Assembly: GCF_036195045.1 (NCBI RefSeq)
Contig: NZ_CP108100.1
Location: forward strand, 5,270,001-5,334,000
DNA: 64,000 nucleotides
Direction: 5' to 3'
Source of the DNA: Streptomyces sp. NBC_00236
Lineage (GTDB): Bacteria > Actinomycetota > Actinomycetes > Streptomycetales > Streptomycetaceae
Shown here piece after piece: positions 50,503 through 59,216 of this stretch. Position 1 is the first letter of the stretch, and each line of letters begins with the position of its first letter. A program made the position numbers and the translations under genes. Under the pieces are notes generated by a model. The model was not told the origin of the DNA. It did not search any database and was given only the letters and a program-made list of their open reading frames with translations.

Positions 50503-51366
50503 ATGACACCCTCGGATGCGCCACAGAGCCGTTGGTCGGACCTGGACCGGCCGCCCCTGAACGTTCCCGCGCTGCGCCGCGGACTGCTGCGGCCGGACGG
50601 GCTGTGGACCTCCCTCGACGTCGTCGACAGCACCGGTTCCACCAACTCCGACCTCGCGGGGCGTGCGGCCTCCCTCACCGAGGGTGCCGTCCTGGTCGCC
50701 GAGGAGCAGACCGCCGGGCGCGGCCGTCTGGACCGCACCTGGACCGCCCCGGCCCGCTCCGGCCTGTTCTTCTCGGTCTACCTGACGCCCGGCGCCGTCC
50801 CCGTCCAGCGCTGGGGCTGGCTGCCGCTGCTGGCCGGGGTCGCCGCGGCGACCGGCCTGGCGCGGTCGGCCGGCGTGGACACGGCACTGAAATGGCCCAA
50901 CGACCTGCTGGTCACCGTCGAAGGGGAGGAGCGCAAGACGGGCGGCATCCTCGCCGAGCGGGCCGGTGACGGCGTCGTCATCGGCATCGGCCTCAACGTC
51001 TCCCTGCGCACCGACGAACTGCCCGCCCCCACCGCCGCCTCGCTCGCCCTCGCCGGAGCGGTCTCCACCGACCGGGAGACCCTGCTGCGGGGCGTACTGC
51101 GCTCCCTGGAGGAGTGGTACGGCCAGTGGCGGGCGGCCGACGGCGACGCGGCGGCGAGCGGCCTCCAGGAGGCCTACGCGGCGGGCTGCGCCACGCTCGG
51201 CCGGACGGTACGGGCCCAGCTGCCCGGCGACCGCACGCTCACCGGTGAGGCGGTGGCGATCGACGGGGACGGCCGGCTGGTCCTGTCCTCGGGCGACGGC
51301 CTGCGCGAACCGGTGTCGGCGGGCGACATCGTGCACCTGCGCGGCGCGGAGGGTGGACTGACCTGA
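50503..51366 (+). CDS. birA: Biotin-[acetyl-CoA carboxylase] ligase (class I, no repressor domain)
   Basis: A 287-residue ligase that biotinylates AccA-type carrier domains. The adenylation loop reads [17 protein letters not shown] and the biotin-binding motif KWPNDLLV. There is no winged-helix N-terminus, so it is not a BioR-like repressor. ATG 50503; an upstream TTG at 50494 is unlikely. It is divergent from pccB, with 157 bases between the starts. Confidence 0.95.
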   Translation: MTPSDAPQSRWSDLDRPPLNVPALRRGLLRPDGLWTSLDVVDSTGSTNSDLAGRAASLTEGAVLVAEEQTAGRGRLDRTWTAPARSGLFFSVYLTPGAVPVQRWGWLPLLAGVAAATGLARSAGVDTALKWPNDLLVTVEGEERKTGGILAERAGDGVVIGIGLNVSLRTDELPAPTAASLALAGAVSTDRETLLRGVLRSLEEWYGQWRAADGDAAASGLQEAYAAGCATLGRTVRAQLPGDRTLTGEAVAIDGDGRLVLSSGDGLREPVSAGDIVHLRGAEGGLT

Positions 51367-51546
51367 GGCAGCCCAGGGCCTGTCGTGACGACGGGCCCTG
51401 GGAGAGGCACTGGTGAGCGGCACGCACGCCCCGACCCGTCGGGTAACGCCTCGACGACGTGAGGTAGGGCACACCTGCCGTATCGTTGAGGCGATCCACC
51501 GACAGATCGGCAGGGCAGTGCGCAGGGAACGGGCAGGAGGCGGCTG

Positions 51547-52716
51547 GTGACCGTCGGCGACACGACCTCCGGCGCGGGCGCGGAGCCCCCGTCGGACTCC
51601 TCGGTCCACGCGACACCGCATCACGACGTCGACCACACGGCCGAACCGACCGACGATCCTCTGGCGATCCGGCTGGAACAGCTGATCCTGGGTGCCGACC
51701 GGCGGTACACCCCGTTCCAGGCCGCCCGGACCGCGGGCGTCTCCATGGATCTGGCGTCCCGGTTCTGGCGGGCCATGGGGTTCGCCGACATCGGCCAGGC
51801 CAAGGCGCTGACCGAGGCCGACGTCCTGGCGCTGCGGCGGCTCTCCGGCCTCGTCGAGGCGGGGCTGCTCAGCGAGCCGATGGCGATCCAGGTGGCCCGG
51901 TCCACCGGGCAGACCACCGCCCGGCTGGCGGAATGGCAGATCGATTCGTTCCTGGAGGGCCTCACCGAGCCGCCCGAGCCCGGAATGACCCGCACCGAGG
52001 TCACGTACCCCCTGATCGAACTGCTGCTGCCGGAGCTGGAGGAGTTCCTGGTGTACGTGTGGCGGCGCCAGCTCGCCGCCGCCACCGGCCGGGTCGTGCA
52101 GGCGGCGGACGACGAGGAGATGGTCGACCGGCGCCTGGCCGTCGGCTTCGCCGACCTCGTCGGGTTCACCCGGCTGACCCGTCGGCTGGAGGAGGAGGAG
52201 CTCGGCGAACTCGTCGAGTCCTTCGAGACCACCTGTGCCGACCTCGTGGCCGCGCACGGCGGCCGGCTCATCAAGACCCTCGGCGACGAGGTGCTCTTCG
52301 CCGCCGACGACGCGGGCACCGCGTCCGAGATCGCGCTGCGCCTCATCGAGGCGATGACCCTGGACGAGACGATGCCGGCGCTGCGCGTCGGCATCGCGTT
52401 CGGCACCGTCACCACCCGGATGGGCGATGTCTTCGGCACCACGGTGAACCTCGCCAGCCGGCTGACGTCGATAGCGCCGAAGGACGCCGTCCTGGTGGAC
52501 GGGGCGTTCGCCGAGGAGCTGACCCGGACCGGCGACGCCCCCGTCTCCGAGGCCCGGGCCGCGGAGGAGGCGGCCGCCGCCAAGGAGAGCGCGGACGGCG
52601 AGGAGCCGGCCCCCGTACCCAAGTACCGCTACGGGCTGCAGCCGATGTGGCAGCGCCCGGTGCGTGGCCTCGGCATCGTCGAACCGTGGCTGCTGGCCCG
52701 TCGCGGCACCTCCTGA
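51547..52716 (+). CDS. cya: Class III adenylate cyclase
   Basis: A 389-residue soluble cyclase. After an acidic lead, an N-terminal regulatory helix region (AIRLEQLILGADRRYTPFQAARTAGVSMDLASRFWRAMGF) precedes the catalytic domain (about 195-330): metal Asp in GFADLVGFTRL, IKTLGDEVLFAAD, and GTTVNLASRLTS. It makes cAMP, which works with the CRP protein in germination, sporulation and antibiotic control. The C-terminal extension is acidic and then basic (KYRYGLQPMWQRPVRGLGIVEPWLLAR). GTG 51547. Confidence 0.93.
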   Translation: MTVGDTTSGAGAEPPSDSSVHATPHHDVDHTAEPTDDPLAIRLEQLILGADRRYTPFQAARTAGVSMDLASRFWRAMGFADIGQAKALTEADVLALRRLSGLVEAGLLSEPMAIQVARSTGQTTARLAEWQIDSFLEGLTEPPEPGMTRTEVTYPLIELLLPELEEFLVYVWRRQLAAATGRVVQAADDEEMVDRRLAVGFADLVGFTRLTRRLEEEELGELVESFETTCADLVAAHGGRLIKTLGDEVLFAADDAGTASEIALRLIEAMTLDETMPALRVGIAFGTVTTRMGDVFGTTVNLASRLTSIAPKDAVLVDGAFAEELTRTGDAPVSEARAAEEAAAAKESADGEEPAPVPKYRYGLQPMWQRPVRGLGIVEPWLLARRGTS

Positions 52717-52836
52717 CGGCAGCCCCGGCCGCCCCCTGACGCCCCGCCCGGGCGGAGCTCTAGGATCCCTCCGGTAACGCTCGTCAGAGGCGCCGCCCCC
52801 AATGGCCGGACCCTCTTGACCGACAGGGGTGCAGCC

Positions 52837-53649
52837 ATGACCGTCACGTCCGAGCAGCGGTTCGGGGAGTTCGTCGTCGTACGGGGCCACGAGGGGCTGG
52901 CACATGTCGCCGAGCTGGTCCTCGACCGGCCCAAGGCCATGAACGCGGTGTCCACGGACATGGCCCGCTCGATCGCCGCCGCCTGTGCCGCGCTCGCCGC
53001 CGACCCGGACGTCCGGGTCACCGTCCTCACCTCCAGCCACGAGCGGGCCTTCTGCGTGGGCGCTGACCTGAAGGAGCGCAACTCCTTCACGGACGCCGAC
53101 CTGGTGCGTCAGCGGCCCACCGCACGCGCCGCCTACACCGGGGTGCTGGAACTGCCGATGCCGACGATCGCCGCGGTGCACGGCTTCGCGCTGGGCGGCG
53201 GGTTCGAGCTGGCTCTGTCCTGCGATCTGATCGTCGCCGACCCGACCGCCCTGGTCGGCCTGCCCGAGGTGTCGGTCGGCGTCATCCCGGGCGGCGGCGG
53301 CACCCAGCTGCTGCCGCGCAGGATCGGGGCGGCGCGCGCCGCGGAGCTGGTCTTCACCGCCCGCCGGGTGGAGGCGGCCGAGGCGCGGGAGCTGGGGCTG
53401 GTCGACGAGCTGGTCGCGGACGGACAGGACCGGACCGAGGCGCTGGCGCTCGCCGGCCGGATCGCGGCGAACTCCCCGGTGGGGCTGCGGGCGGCCAAGC
53501 GGGCACTGCGGCTCGGCCACGGGCTCGATCTGCGGGCCGGTCTGGAGGTCGAGGACTCCGCCTGGCGCTCGGTGGCCTTCTCCGGCGACCGGGCGGAGGG
53601 CGTGGCCGCGTTCAACGAGAAGCGGAAGCCGAACTGGCCCGGGGAGTGA
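52837..53649 (+). CDS. Enoyl-CoA hydratase/isomerase
   Basis: A 270-residue crotonase-fold enzyme. The oxyanion hole segments are SSHERAFCVGADLKE and HGFALGGGFELALSCDLIVA; the catalytic Glu is in GLPEVSVGVIPGGGGTQLLPR. It hydrates trans-2-enoyl-CoA in beta-oxidation or amino-acid breakdown. ATG 52837 follows a modest purine tract. It is monocistronic by spacing. Confidence 0.92.
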   Translation: MTVTSEQRFGEFVVVRGHEGLAHVAELVLDRPKAMNAVSTDMARSIAAACAALAADPDVRVTVLTSSHERAFCVGADLKERNSFTDADLVRQRPTARAAYTGVLELPMPTIAAVHGFALGGGFELALSCDLIVADPTALVGLPEVSVGVIPGGGGTQLLPRRIGAARAAELVFTARRVEAAEARELGLVDELVADGQDRTEALALAGRIAANSPVGLRAAKRALRLGHGLDLRAGLEVEDSAWRSVAFSGDRAEGVAAFNEKRKPNWPGE

Positions 53650-53701
53650 CCCGTCGGTGACTCCACGTGCTCGCGTCGCGACGCACCGTGCATGATTCAG
53701 G

Positions 53702-53728
53702 TCGCAAACTGATCAAATCATCGCAAAC
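53702..53728 (+). promoter_or_regulatory. Direct repeat upstream of the diguanylate cyclase gene
   Basis: TCGCAAAC occurs at 53702-53709 and 53721-53728, 19 bases apart (about two helical turns), with an AT-rich spacer TGATCAAATCA and a possible -10 ACATAAG downstream. Start is at 53746, so this is a likely operator or promoter. Confidence 0.5.
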
Positions 53729-53745
53729 CTACATAAGCTGGGGCG

Positions 53746-54966
53746 ATGGGTGGTGACGATGCGCGGCTGCGGGCCGTGGTTTCGCTTGCGCAGGCGATGG
53801 CGGCGGCGCACACCCCTCGGGGGTGCTGGCGGGCGGCGGCGCTGGGGGCGTGCGAGGCGCTGGGCGGCAGTTTCGCCGCGTTGTCGGTCTGGGAGCGCGG
53901 GCGCGGGCGGCTGCGGGTCCTGGTCAACGCGGGCGAGCGGGCGGACGGGGAGGAGGAGTTCCCCGACGAGGAGACGTACCCCGTGCACCAGTTCCCCGAG
54001 ATCACCGAGTTCCTGCACGAGCGGTGGGCCGGGGGCGGTGAGCCGGACGCCTGGGTGGAGACCGCCGACGGCCCGGTGGAGCCGGAGCCCGAGCCGGGGG
54101 GCGCCGAGGTGTCGGGTGCGCACGGCTACCGGCGCGGCTACTGCCATCAGCGGGTGGCCGCGCTGCGCCGGCGCGGGCGTGGCTGCTGTGTCGTCGCGCC
54201 GATCGTGCTGCACGGGCGGGCCTGGGGCGAGCTCTATGTGGCGCGGCCGTCGGGGGAGCCGGTGTTCGACCGCCGGGACGCGGACTTCGCCACGGTGCTG
54301 GCCGCCGTCGTGGCCGCCGGGATCTCCCAGACGGAGCGCCTGGAGGAGGTGCGCAAGCTCGCCTTCACCGATCCGCTGACGGGCCTCGCCAACCGGCGGG
54401 CCGTCGACGTGCGGCTGGACGAGGCGGTGGAGCGGCACCGGGAGGACGGCTCGGTGGTGAGCCTGGTCGTCTGCGACCTCAACGGTCTCAAGCGGGTCAA
54501 CGACACGCACGGGCATGCTGTCGGTGACCGTCTGCTGGAACGTTTCGGCTCCGTGCTGTCCCGGTGCGGGGCCATGCTGCCCGGAGCGCTCGCGGCCCGG
54601 CTCGGCGGGGACGAGTTCTGTCTGCTGTCCCTGGGGCCCGGGGCGGACGAGGTGATCGCGGTGGCCACGGAGCTCTGCGAGCGGGCCGCCGAGCTGGAGT
54701 TCGGCAACGGGGTCGCCTGCGGGATCGCGTCCACGGGGGACCCGATCGGCCCGGTGGTCTCCGCCCGGCGGCTCTTCCGGCTCGCGGACGCGGCCCAGTA
54801 CCGGGCGAAGGCGGCCCGCTCCAGGAGGCCCGTGGTGGCGGGGCGCGACGGCGAGGTCATCCGGCTGGCCGACTCCCCGCCGAAGTCCGCCCACGACCGC
54901 CGCCGGCTGCGGGGAGCGGCTCCCGGGGCGACGGACGAGGTAAGGGGTCACCCCGAGGACCACTAG
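53746..54966 (+). CDS. GAF-GGDEF diguanylate cyclase
   Basis: A 406-residue soluble protein. A GAF-like sensor (about 5-200; FAALSVWERGRGRLRVLVNAG) precedes the GGDEF domain (about 205-365; DPLTGLANRRAVDVRLDEAV, then RLGGDEFCLL). The catalytic GGDEF site is intact. The RxxD inhibitory I-site expected five residues before GGDEF is not seen (PGALAARLGGDEF), so product inhibition may be absent. Its position and domains match the Streptomyces protein called CdgE, but I am not certain of that identity. It starts at ATG 53746 and is followed 35 bases later by hutH. Confidence 0.93.
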   Translation: MGGDDARLRAVVSLAQAMAAAHTPRGCWRAAALGACEALGGSFAALSVWERGRGRLRVLVNAGERADGEEEFPDEETYPVHQFPEITEFLHERWAGGGEPDAWVETADGPVEPEPEPGGAEVSGAHGYRRGYCHQRVAALRRRGRGCCVVAPIVLHGRAWGELYVARPSGEPVFDRRDADFATVLAAVVAAGISQTERLEEVRKLAFTDPLTGLANRRAVDVRLDEAVERHREDGSVVSLVVCDLNGLKRVNDTHGHAVGDRLLERFGSVLSRCGAMLPGALAARLGGDEFCLLSLGPGADEVIAVATELCERAAELEFGNGVACGIASTGDPIGPVVSARRLFRLADAAQYRAKAARSRRPVVAGRDGEVIRLADSPPKSAHDRRRLRGAAPGATDEVRGHPEDH

Positions 54967-55001
54967 TGACATGAAGGGTTTCAATCCGTACGCTTCTGAA
55001 T

Positions 55002-56561
55002 ATGGATATGCATACAGTCGTGGTGGGGACGTCCGGTACCACCGCTCAGGACGTCATCGCCGTGGCCCGCGGCAACGCCCGTGTCGAGCTCTCCGCCGCC
55101 GCGGTGAGTGCCCTGGCCGCCGCCCGCGAGATCGTGGAAGCGCTCGCCGCCAAGCCCGAGCCGGTCTACGGCGTCTCCACCGGATTCGGCGCCCTGGCCA
55201 GCCGCCACATCAGCCCGGAGCTCCGCGCCCAGCTCCAGCGCAACATCGTCCGCTCGCACGCCGCCGGCATGGGCCCGCGGGTCGAGCGCGAGGTCGTCAG
55301 GGCACTGATGTTCCTCCGGCTGAAGACGGTCGCCTCCGGCCACACGGGCGTGCGGCCCGAGGTCGCGCAGACCATGGCCGACGTACTCAACGCCGGGATC
55401 ACACCCGTCGTTCACGAGTACGGTTCCCTCGGCTGCTCCGGCGATCTGGCACCGCTCTCGCACTGCGCCCTGACCCTGATGGGTGAGGGTGACGCGGAGG
55501 GCCCCGACGGGACCGTCCGCCCGGCCGGCGAGCTCCTCACCGCCCACGGCATCACCCCGGTCGAGCTGCGCGAGAAGGAGGGCCTCGCCCTCCTCAACGG
55601 CACCGACGGCATGCTCGGCATGCTCGTGATGGCCCTCGCCGACCTGCGCAGCCTCTACACCTCGGCCGACATCACCGCGGCCCTCTCCCTGGAGGCGCTG
55701 CTCGGCACGGACAAGGTCCTCGCCCCCGAGCTGCACGCCATCCGCCCGCACCCCGGCCAGGGCGCCAGCGCCGACAACATGCTGCGGGTGCTGGCCGGTT
55801 CGGGCCTCACGGGGCGGCACGCCGAGGTCACAGGCGACGCGCCGCGCGTCCAGGACGCCTACTCCGTGCGCTGTGCGCCCCAGGTCAACGGCGCGGGCCG
55901 CGACACCCTCGCGTACGCCGCGACCGTCGCCGAGCGCGAACTGGCCTCGTCCGTCGACAACCCCGTCGTCCTTCCGGACGGCCGGGTCGAGTCCAACGGC
56001 AACTTCCACGGGGCGCCGGTCGCGTACGTCCTGGACTTTCTGGCGATCGTGGCGGCGGACCTCGGCTCGATCGCCGAGCGCCGCACCGACCGGCTGCTGG
56101 ACAAGAACCGTTCGCACGGCCTGCCGCCGTTCCTCGCCGACGACGCGGGTGTCGACTCGGGCCTGATGATCGCCCAGTACACGCAGGCCGCCCTGGTCAG
56201 CGAGATGAAGCGGCTCGCCGTCCCGGCATCCGCCGACTCGATCCCGTCCTCCGCAATGCAGGAGGATCACGTCTCCATGGGCTGGTCGGCCGCGCGCAAG
56301 CTCCGTACCGCCGTCGACAACCTCGCCCGGATCGTGGCCGTCGAGCTGTACGCGGCGACCCGCGCCGTCGAACTGCGCGTCGCGCAGGGGCTGACCCCGG
56401 CCCCCGCCTCGCTCGCCGCCATCGAGGCGCTGCGGGCGGCGGGCGTCGAGGGCCCGGGGCCGGACCGCTTCCTGTCGCCGGACCTGGCCGCGGCGGACGC
56501 CTTCGTCCGGGCGGGCGGGCTCGTCGCGGCGGTCGAGCCGGTCACGGGGCCGCTGGCCTGA
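55002..56561 (+). CDS. hutH: Histidine ammonia-lyase
   Basis: A 519-residue lyase, the first step of histidine use: L-histidine to urocanate and ammonia. The MIO prosthetic group forms from Cys145-Ser146-Gly147 (GCSGDLAPLSH), where most relatives have Ala-Ser-Gly; the Cys form is known in Streptomyces. GTGFGALASRHI-type (YGVSTGFGALASRHI) and NGTDGMLGMLVMAL motifs are intact. ATG 55002, or ATG 55008, which gives the same protein minus two residues. A strong terminator follows. Confidence 0.95.
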   Translation: MDMHTVVVGTSGTTAQDVIAVARGNARVELSAAAVSALAAAREIVEALAAKPEPVYGVSTGFGALASRHISPELRAQLQRNIVRSHAAGMGPRVEREVVRALMFLRLKTVASGHTGVRPEVAQTMADVLNAGITPVVHEYGSLGCSGDLAPLSHCALTLMGEGDAEGPDGTVRPAGELLTAHGITPVELREKEGLALLNGTDGMLGMLVMALADLRSLYTSADITAALSLEALLGTDKVLAPELHAIRPHPGQGASADNMLRVLAGSGLTGRHAEVTGDAPRVQDAYSVRCAPQVNGAGRDTLAYAATVAERELASSVDNPVVLPDGRVESNGNFHGAPVAYVLDFLAIVAADLGSIAERRTDRLLDKNRSHGLPPFLADDAGVDSGLMIAQYTQAALVSEMKRLAVPASADSIPSSAMQEDHVSMGWSAARKLRTAVDNLARIVAVELYAATRAVELRVAQGLTPAPASLAAIEALRAAGVEGPGPDRFLSPDLAAADAFVRAGGLVAAVEPVTGPLA

Positions 56562-56574
56562 CCGTGCGACCCGT

Positions 56575-56614
56575 ACGGAAGCGGCCACCGGGCAGACCCG
56601 GTGGCCGCTTCCGT
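56575..56614. terminator. Strong terminator after hutH
   Basis: Perfect 18-base arms (56575-56592 and 56597-56614) with a 4-base loop lie 13 bases after the hutH stop and 9 bases from the convergent surface-protein gene. Confidence 0.9.
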
Positions 56615-56623
56615 GCAGTCCGG

Positions 56624-56911
56624 TCACACGGCCGGCTGCGGACCTCCGCGACGGCCCGAGTAGGTCACGAAGCCCGCCCCGATGCCCAGGAACGCCATCC
56701 CGCCGATGAGGTACGGCGTCGTGTCGATGCCGGTCCCGGTATCGGCGAGCGAGCCGGTGTCCGTCTGCGGACCGGTGGCGCCGGCGCTGTGGCCGGCCGT
56801 GCCCGGGGCCGTGGCCGCATCGCCCGCGTTGGCGGACGGGACGAACCACAAGGCGCAGAGCAGCGTTCCCGCAGCGGTGGCGGTCAGGAGCGGGCGGCGG
56901 GTGATGGCCAC
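56624..56911 (-). CDS. Small LAXTG-type surface protein
   Basis: A 95-residue protein. The signal peptide (TRRPLLTATAAGTLLCALWFVPSANA) leads to a short Thr/Gly/Ala spacer, then SLADTGTG, a membrane helix (TPYLIGGMAFLGIGAGFVTY) and a basic tail SGRRGG. LAXTG plus helix plus positive tail is the class E sortase signal used for chaplins in Streptomyces. The protein is therefore probably wall-anchored, but its role is unknown. GTG 56911; AGGGGG lies about 12 bases before it. Confidence 0.8.
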   Translation of the reverse strand: MAITRRPLLTATAAGTLLCALWFVPSANAGDAATAPGTAGHSAGATGPQTDTGSLADTGTGIDTTPYLIGGMAFLGIGAGFVTYSGRRGGPQPAV

Positions 56912-57049
56912 GGAATCGATCCCCCTCGGGGCAGCCGTACGTGCGAGGGCATCCCGAATGCCGGGTTCCCTCAGGCCTGTTGCACCGATGCTAATGAACG
57001 CAGCGGGTCGCGGGAAAGCCATCGCGGCAGGCGGCTTACGCTCCGCTTC

Positions 57050-57499
57050 ATGAGTACTTCTGAGTCATCACGATTCGTTCGCCTTCGTGTCGAAATGGTG
57101 TTGGAGATCACGGATGCCGAGGCCCTGAGCGGAACCGCCCTGGAAAGCCTCGCCGCCGAGTACGGCGAGCCCGGCGGGGAGTCCGCCGAGGAACGCACGC
57201 ATGCCGAGACCGCGGTACGGGAAGACGGTGCGGAGGCCCTCGCCTCGCTGATCGATCCGTTCGACCTGGTCAGCGAGGTTCCCGGGGTCGAGCTGACCCA
57301 GGCCTCCTGGAGCAGCGAGAGCATCGACTACGACCCGGAGGACCCGGACGGATGGGACCTCGATGACGGCCAGGACGACGACGGCGACGACTACGTCGAC
57401 GAGGAGGAGGAAGGGGGCGACGGCGACGGGAGCACTTCCGGCGTCCCGCACAATGGGGAGAAGGACGACCGGCGCGGCACCACGGAGCGGCGGGCCTAA
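57050..57499 (+). CDS. Acidic hypothetical protein
   Basis: A 149-residue soluble protein. The first 90 residues form a compact domain (RFVRLRVEMVLEITDAEALSGTALESLAAEYG), and the rest is a strongly acidic tail (DLDDGQDDDGDDYVDEEEE) ending in a basic patch (KDDRRGTTERRA). The family is not recognised. ATG 57050 has weak upstream purines (GGCAGGCGG). Confidence 0.7.
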   Translation: MSTSESSRFVRLRVEMVLEITDAEALSGTALESLAAEYGEPGGESAEERTHAETAVREDGAEALASLIDPFDLVSEVPGVELTQASWSSESIDYDPEDPDGWDLDDGQDDDGDDYVDEEEEGGDGDGSTSGVPHNGEKDDRRGTTERRA

Positions 57500-57521
57500 G
57501 GGCCGTCCCGCAGGCGGAACA

Positions 57522-57559
57522 CACCGGCCCCGGCACGCTTCGTCGGACCGGGGCCGGTG
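57522..57559. terminator. Hairpin after the acidic protein gene
   Basis: Twelve-base arms CACCGGCCCCGG (57522-57533) and CCGGGGCCGGTG (57548-57559) with a 14-base loop. About 250 bases of non-coding DNA follow before the L,D-transpeptidase gene. Confidence 0.65.
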
Positions 57560-57811
57560 CGCGTGGGCGGCCGGTGGATCCGGACCGCGGACGTGCGGTA
57601 CAACCGGGTCGTGCACCGGCTGGTACATAGGTGATGAACAGCGGGAACCACGGCTGTCACCACCGCGTCGATGAGTGGTGTTCCCCACATCTGGGACAGA
57701 TATGGAACGGGACACCCGGCCAGGGTGTTCTTGGAGCATTGACGGGGTTTCGCCGGCCGACGGGTCGGCACGGGGTTTTCGGGGATTTCGGCAACGATGG
57801 AGAAGCGTGTG

Positions 57812-59065
57812 ATGACGGACAGCAAACGGCGCAAGGGCCTCATGGCCGCGTCCGCACTGCTCGGCGGCGTGCTGGTGCTTACTGCCTGTAGCGACGGCGG
57901 GGACAGCGGCGCAAGCCCGGACAGCTCGAAGAAGTCACAGGCGGCCGAGGTCGACAAGGCGGCGGCCGAGGAGGCCTCCGAGGCGCAGATAGCGATCTCC
58001 CCGAAGAACGGTTCGACCAACGCGAGCATCAACAACGCCGCCAAGGTCTCCGTCACCAAGGGCAAGCTGACCGTCGTCACGATGACCACGGCGGCCGGCG
58101 AGAGCGTCAAGGGCACCCTGTCCGCCGACGGCACCAGCTGGAAGCCGGACGCGCAGCTGGAGCGTTCGACCACGTACAAGATCAACGCGACGGCGCAGGA
58201 CTCGAAGGGCCGCGAGGCGCACGAGAACTCCTCCTTCACCACCGTGTCGCCCGCCAACAGCTTCATCGGGAACTTCACCCCCGAGGACGGCTCCACCGTC
58301 GGCGTCGGCATGCCCGTCTCGATCAACTTCAACAAGCCGATCACGGACCAGAAGGCGGTCCAGGCCGGCATCACCGTGACGTCCAGCAGCGGCCAGCAGG
58401 TCGCCGGTCACTGGTTCAACTCCCAGCGCCTGGACCTGCGCCCCGAGGACTACTGGACGGGCGGCTCCACCGTCACGCTGAAGCTGGCGCTGGACGGCGT
58501 CGAGGGCGCGGACGGCGTCTACGGCGTGCAGCAGAAGACGGTCACCTTCAAGGTCGGCCGCAACCAGGTGTCGACCGTGGACGCCAAGACGCACACGATG
58601 ACCGTCACCCAGAACGGCAAGACGATCAAGACCATCCCGATCTCGGCCGGTTCGTCGGACAACCCGACGTACAACGGTCAGATGGTGATCTCCGAGAAGT
58701 TCAAGGAGACCCGGATGGACGGTTCGACGGTCGGCTTCACCGACGACGACGGCAAGGGTGAGTACGACATCAAGGACGTGCCGCACGCCATGCGGCTGTC
58801 CACGTCGGGCACCTTCATCCACGGCAACTACTGGGGCGCCAAGTCGATCTTCGGCAGCGCCAACACCAGCCACGGCTGCATCGGTCTCTCCGACACCAAG
58901 GGCGCCGGAGACCCCAACGAGCCGGCCGCCTGGTTCTACAACAACTCCATGATCGGCGACGTGGTCATCGTCAAGAACTCCCCGGACGCGACCATCAAGG
59001 CCGACAACGGCCTCAACGGCTGGAACCTCAGCTGGGCCGAGTGGACGGCGGGCTCCCAGGCCTGA
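57812..59065 (+). CDS. Lipoprotein L,D-transpeptidase with Ig-like domains
   Basis: A 417-residue lipoprotein. The lipobox is LVLTAC (Cys 26). Two beta-rich Ig-like domains (about 60-260) are followed by the YkuD domain with active-site Cys 356 in SHGCIGLSD. It resembles M. tuberculosis LdtMt2 and makes 3-3 peptidoglycan cross-links. ATG 57812 has GGAGAAG six bases upstream; ATG 57797 and GTG 57809 are alternatives. It is one of two L,D-transpeptidases in the window. Confidence 0.92.
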   Translation: MTDSKRRKGLMAASALLGGVLVLTACSDGGDSGASPDSSKKSQAAEVDKAAAEEASEAQIAISPKNGSTNASINNAAKVSVTKGKLTVVTMTTAAGESVKGTLSADGTSWKPDAQLERSTTYKINATAQDSKGREAHENSSFTTVSPANSFIGNFTPEDGSTVGVGMPVSINFNKPITDQKAVQAGITVTSSSGQQVAGHWFNSQRLDLRPEDYWTGGSTVTLKLALDGVEGADGVYGVQQKTVTFKVGRNQVSTVDAKTHTMTVTQNGKTIKTIPISAGSSDNPTYNGQMVISEKFKETRMDGSTVGFTDDDGKGEYDIKDVPHAMRLSTSGTFIHGNYWGAKSIFGSANTSHGCIGLSDTKGAGDPNEPAAWFYNNSMIGDVVIVKNSPDATIKADNGLNGWNLSWAEWTAGSQA

Positions 59066-59087
59066 GCCGGCCGCACCCCGCTCCGTA

Positions 59088-59143
59088 CGCCGCAGGCGGC
59101 GGCTCCGCGATCCCCACGGATCCCGGGGCCGCCGCCTGCGGCG
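59088..59143 (+). terminator. Terminator after the L,D-transpeptidase
   Basis: Sixteen-base arms CGCCGCAGGCGGCGGC (59088-59103) and GCCGCCGCCTGCGGCG (59128-59143) pair perfectly around a 24-base loop. Confidence 0.75.
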
Positions 59144-59216
59144 TTCCCGGGCCGTTCTCATCCCGCTCTCATCGTGGCCTTAACCCACCATCACAAGCGG
59201 TCCCTAGCCTCGCGCC

